In this document: positions 61,599 through 64,000 of the stretch, in pieces
Layout of the letters: each line of letters starts with the position of its first letter
Position numbering within the stretch: the stretch's first letter is position 1
NCBI RefSeq assembly: GCF_004362525.1
Contig: NZ_SNXS01000001.1
Span: 358,520 to 422,519, forward strand
Length of the DNA stretch: 64,000 nt
DNA from: Roseateles toxinivorans
Lineage (GTDB): Bacteria; Pseudomonadota; Gammaproteobacteria; Burkholderiales; Burkholderiaceae_C
Direction of reading: 5' to 3'
Translations under genes and position numbers: made by a program
The notes under the pieces: generated by a model
Told to the model about the DNA's origin: nothing
The model's database searches: none
The model's input: only the letters and a program-made list of their open reading frames with translations

Positions 61599-61930
61599 GA
61601 TCAAAGTCCTTCAGGTGGTGTTGACCTGGAAAACCGTGCGGGAGGAAGCGCGAAGACTGTCGCCGGGAAGAAAGTGGAGGCTGCCGTCGCTCATCCGAGC
61701 ACGGCAGCAGCGCCGGTCAGATGAGCGGCTGCTTTTTCGATTTGCACGCGACCACGCCGCAAGCCCGGCTGGCGCAGGGCCAAGGGGCGAAGGGGAGGGC
61801 GCAATGCATGGTTGCATTATGCCGGCTTGATCCAGCGCAAGACAAGCCGGGCCGCGTGCTGGCTCACTCGACAGGTGCCTTGAAATCCGGGGCCATGGTC
61901 CCACCTGCCTGCCATTGGAGGATTTGACCT
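61599..61930. other. 332-bp divergent intergenic region without a gene
   Basis: This gap lies between the minus-strand aldolase and plus-strand clpB. The only short open frames are Arg/Ala-rich and unconvincing. It holds the aldolase ribosome-binding site at its left end and the clpB promoter and ribosome-binding site at its right end. No repeat or RNA motif was found. Confidence 0.5.
61879..61906 (+). promoter_or_regulatory. Candidate heat-shock (sigma-32) promoter of clpB
   Basis: A perfect -35 box CTTGAAA (61879-61885) is followed after 14 bases by CCCACCT (61900-61906), close to the sigma-32 -10 consensus CCCCATNT. The predicted start would leave a leader of about 20 bases before the clpB ATG. 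The -10 match is imperfect. Confidence 0.45.

Positions 61931-64000
<2,070 letters not shown>

Overview
The window is 64 kb of GC-rich, densely coding chromosomal DNA from what looks like a betaproteobacterium of the order Burkholderiales, most likely the Roseateles/Paucibacter/Pelomonas (Sphaerotilaceae) neighbourhood. This rests on gene content, not on a search: a Burkholderiales-style paa operon, three PEP-CTERM proteins, the gene order hom-thrC-mobB-moeA-moaD-moaE with clpB further on, and a GC-rich hairpin repeat typical of that order. I saw no rRNA, tRNA, CRISPR array, transposase, integrase or prophage gene.

Layout. 0-5.7 kb: a YafS-like methyltransferase, rnhA and an RND efflux pair. 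5.7-13.6 kb: about sixteen small genes, all on the minus strand and often overlapping (GNAT acetyltransferases, VOC/glyoxalase proteins, SnoaL, DUF488, FMN reductase, ion channel, YCII-like, DUF2867, methyltransferase). One of them is a close relative of AAC(6')-Ib aminoglycoside acetyltransferases. 13.6-14.3 kb: two gene relics back to back, a truncated frameshifted cupin-like gene and a livM permease gene with an internal deletion and a nonsense codon. 14.4-22.4 kb: a lipoprotein, a PhyH-type dioxygenase, the molybdenum-cofactor genes moaA-mobA-moeA with two GNATs, gshA and a small membrane protein. 22.5-33.7 kb: aerobic phenylacetate catabolism (paaY divergent from paaGIKABCDE-paaR, then a periplasmic binding protein and paaZ). 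33.7-43.9 kb: NlpC/P60 hydrolase, prpE, M3 peptidase, DHA2 transporter, HAD phosphatase, PhoH/PIN protein, peroxiredoxin, Mth938-like protein. 44.0-50.5 kb: an AlaC-type aminotransferase, hom, thrC and a second Moco set (mobB, moeA, moaD, moaE). 50.5-61.6 kb: an apparently accessory stretch with crcB, a MerR-TipAS regulator, three PEP-CTERM surface proteins, a drug-type MFS transporter, a LuxR regulator, an 1134-residue BTAD/AAA/TPR regulator and a DapA-like aldolase. 61.9 kb to the end: clpB, cut by the window edge.

How it works together. PaaK activates phenylacetate to its CoA thioester, PaaABCE (matured with PaaD) epoxidises the ring, PaaG isomerises the epoxide and PaaZ opens and oxidises the oxepin; PaaI and PaaY hydrolyse dead-end thioesters. 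A 14-bp palindrome upstream of paaG is a good candidate PaaR operator. The beta-oxidation genes paaF, paaH and paaJ are not in the window. Moco genes are split over two loci, each with its own moeA.

Most notable signals: an identical 15-bp element in front of both PEP-CTERM transcription units; a GTAG-headed REP repeat family at four loci, twice supplying the 3' end and stop codon of a GNAT gene; the livM and cupin relics; and the chromosomal AAC(6')-like gene.
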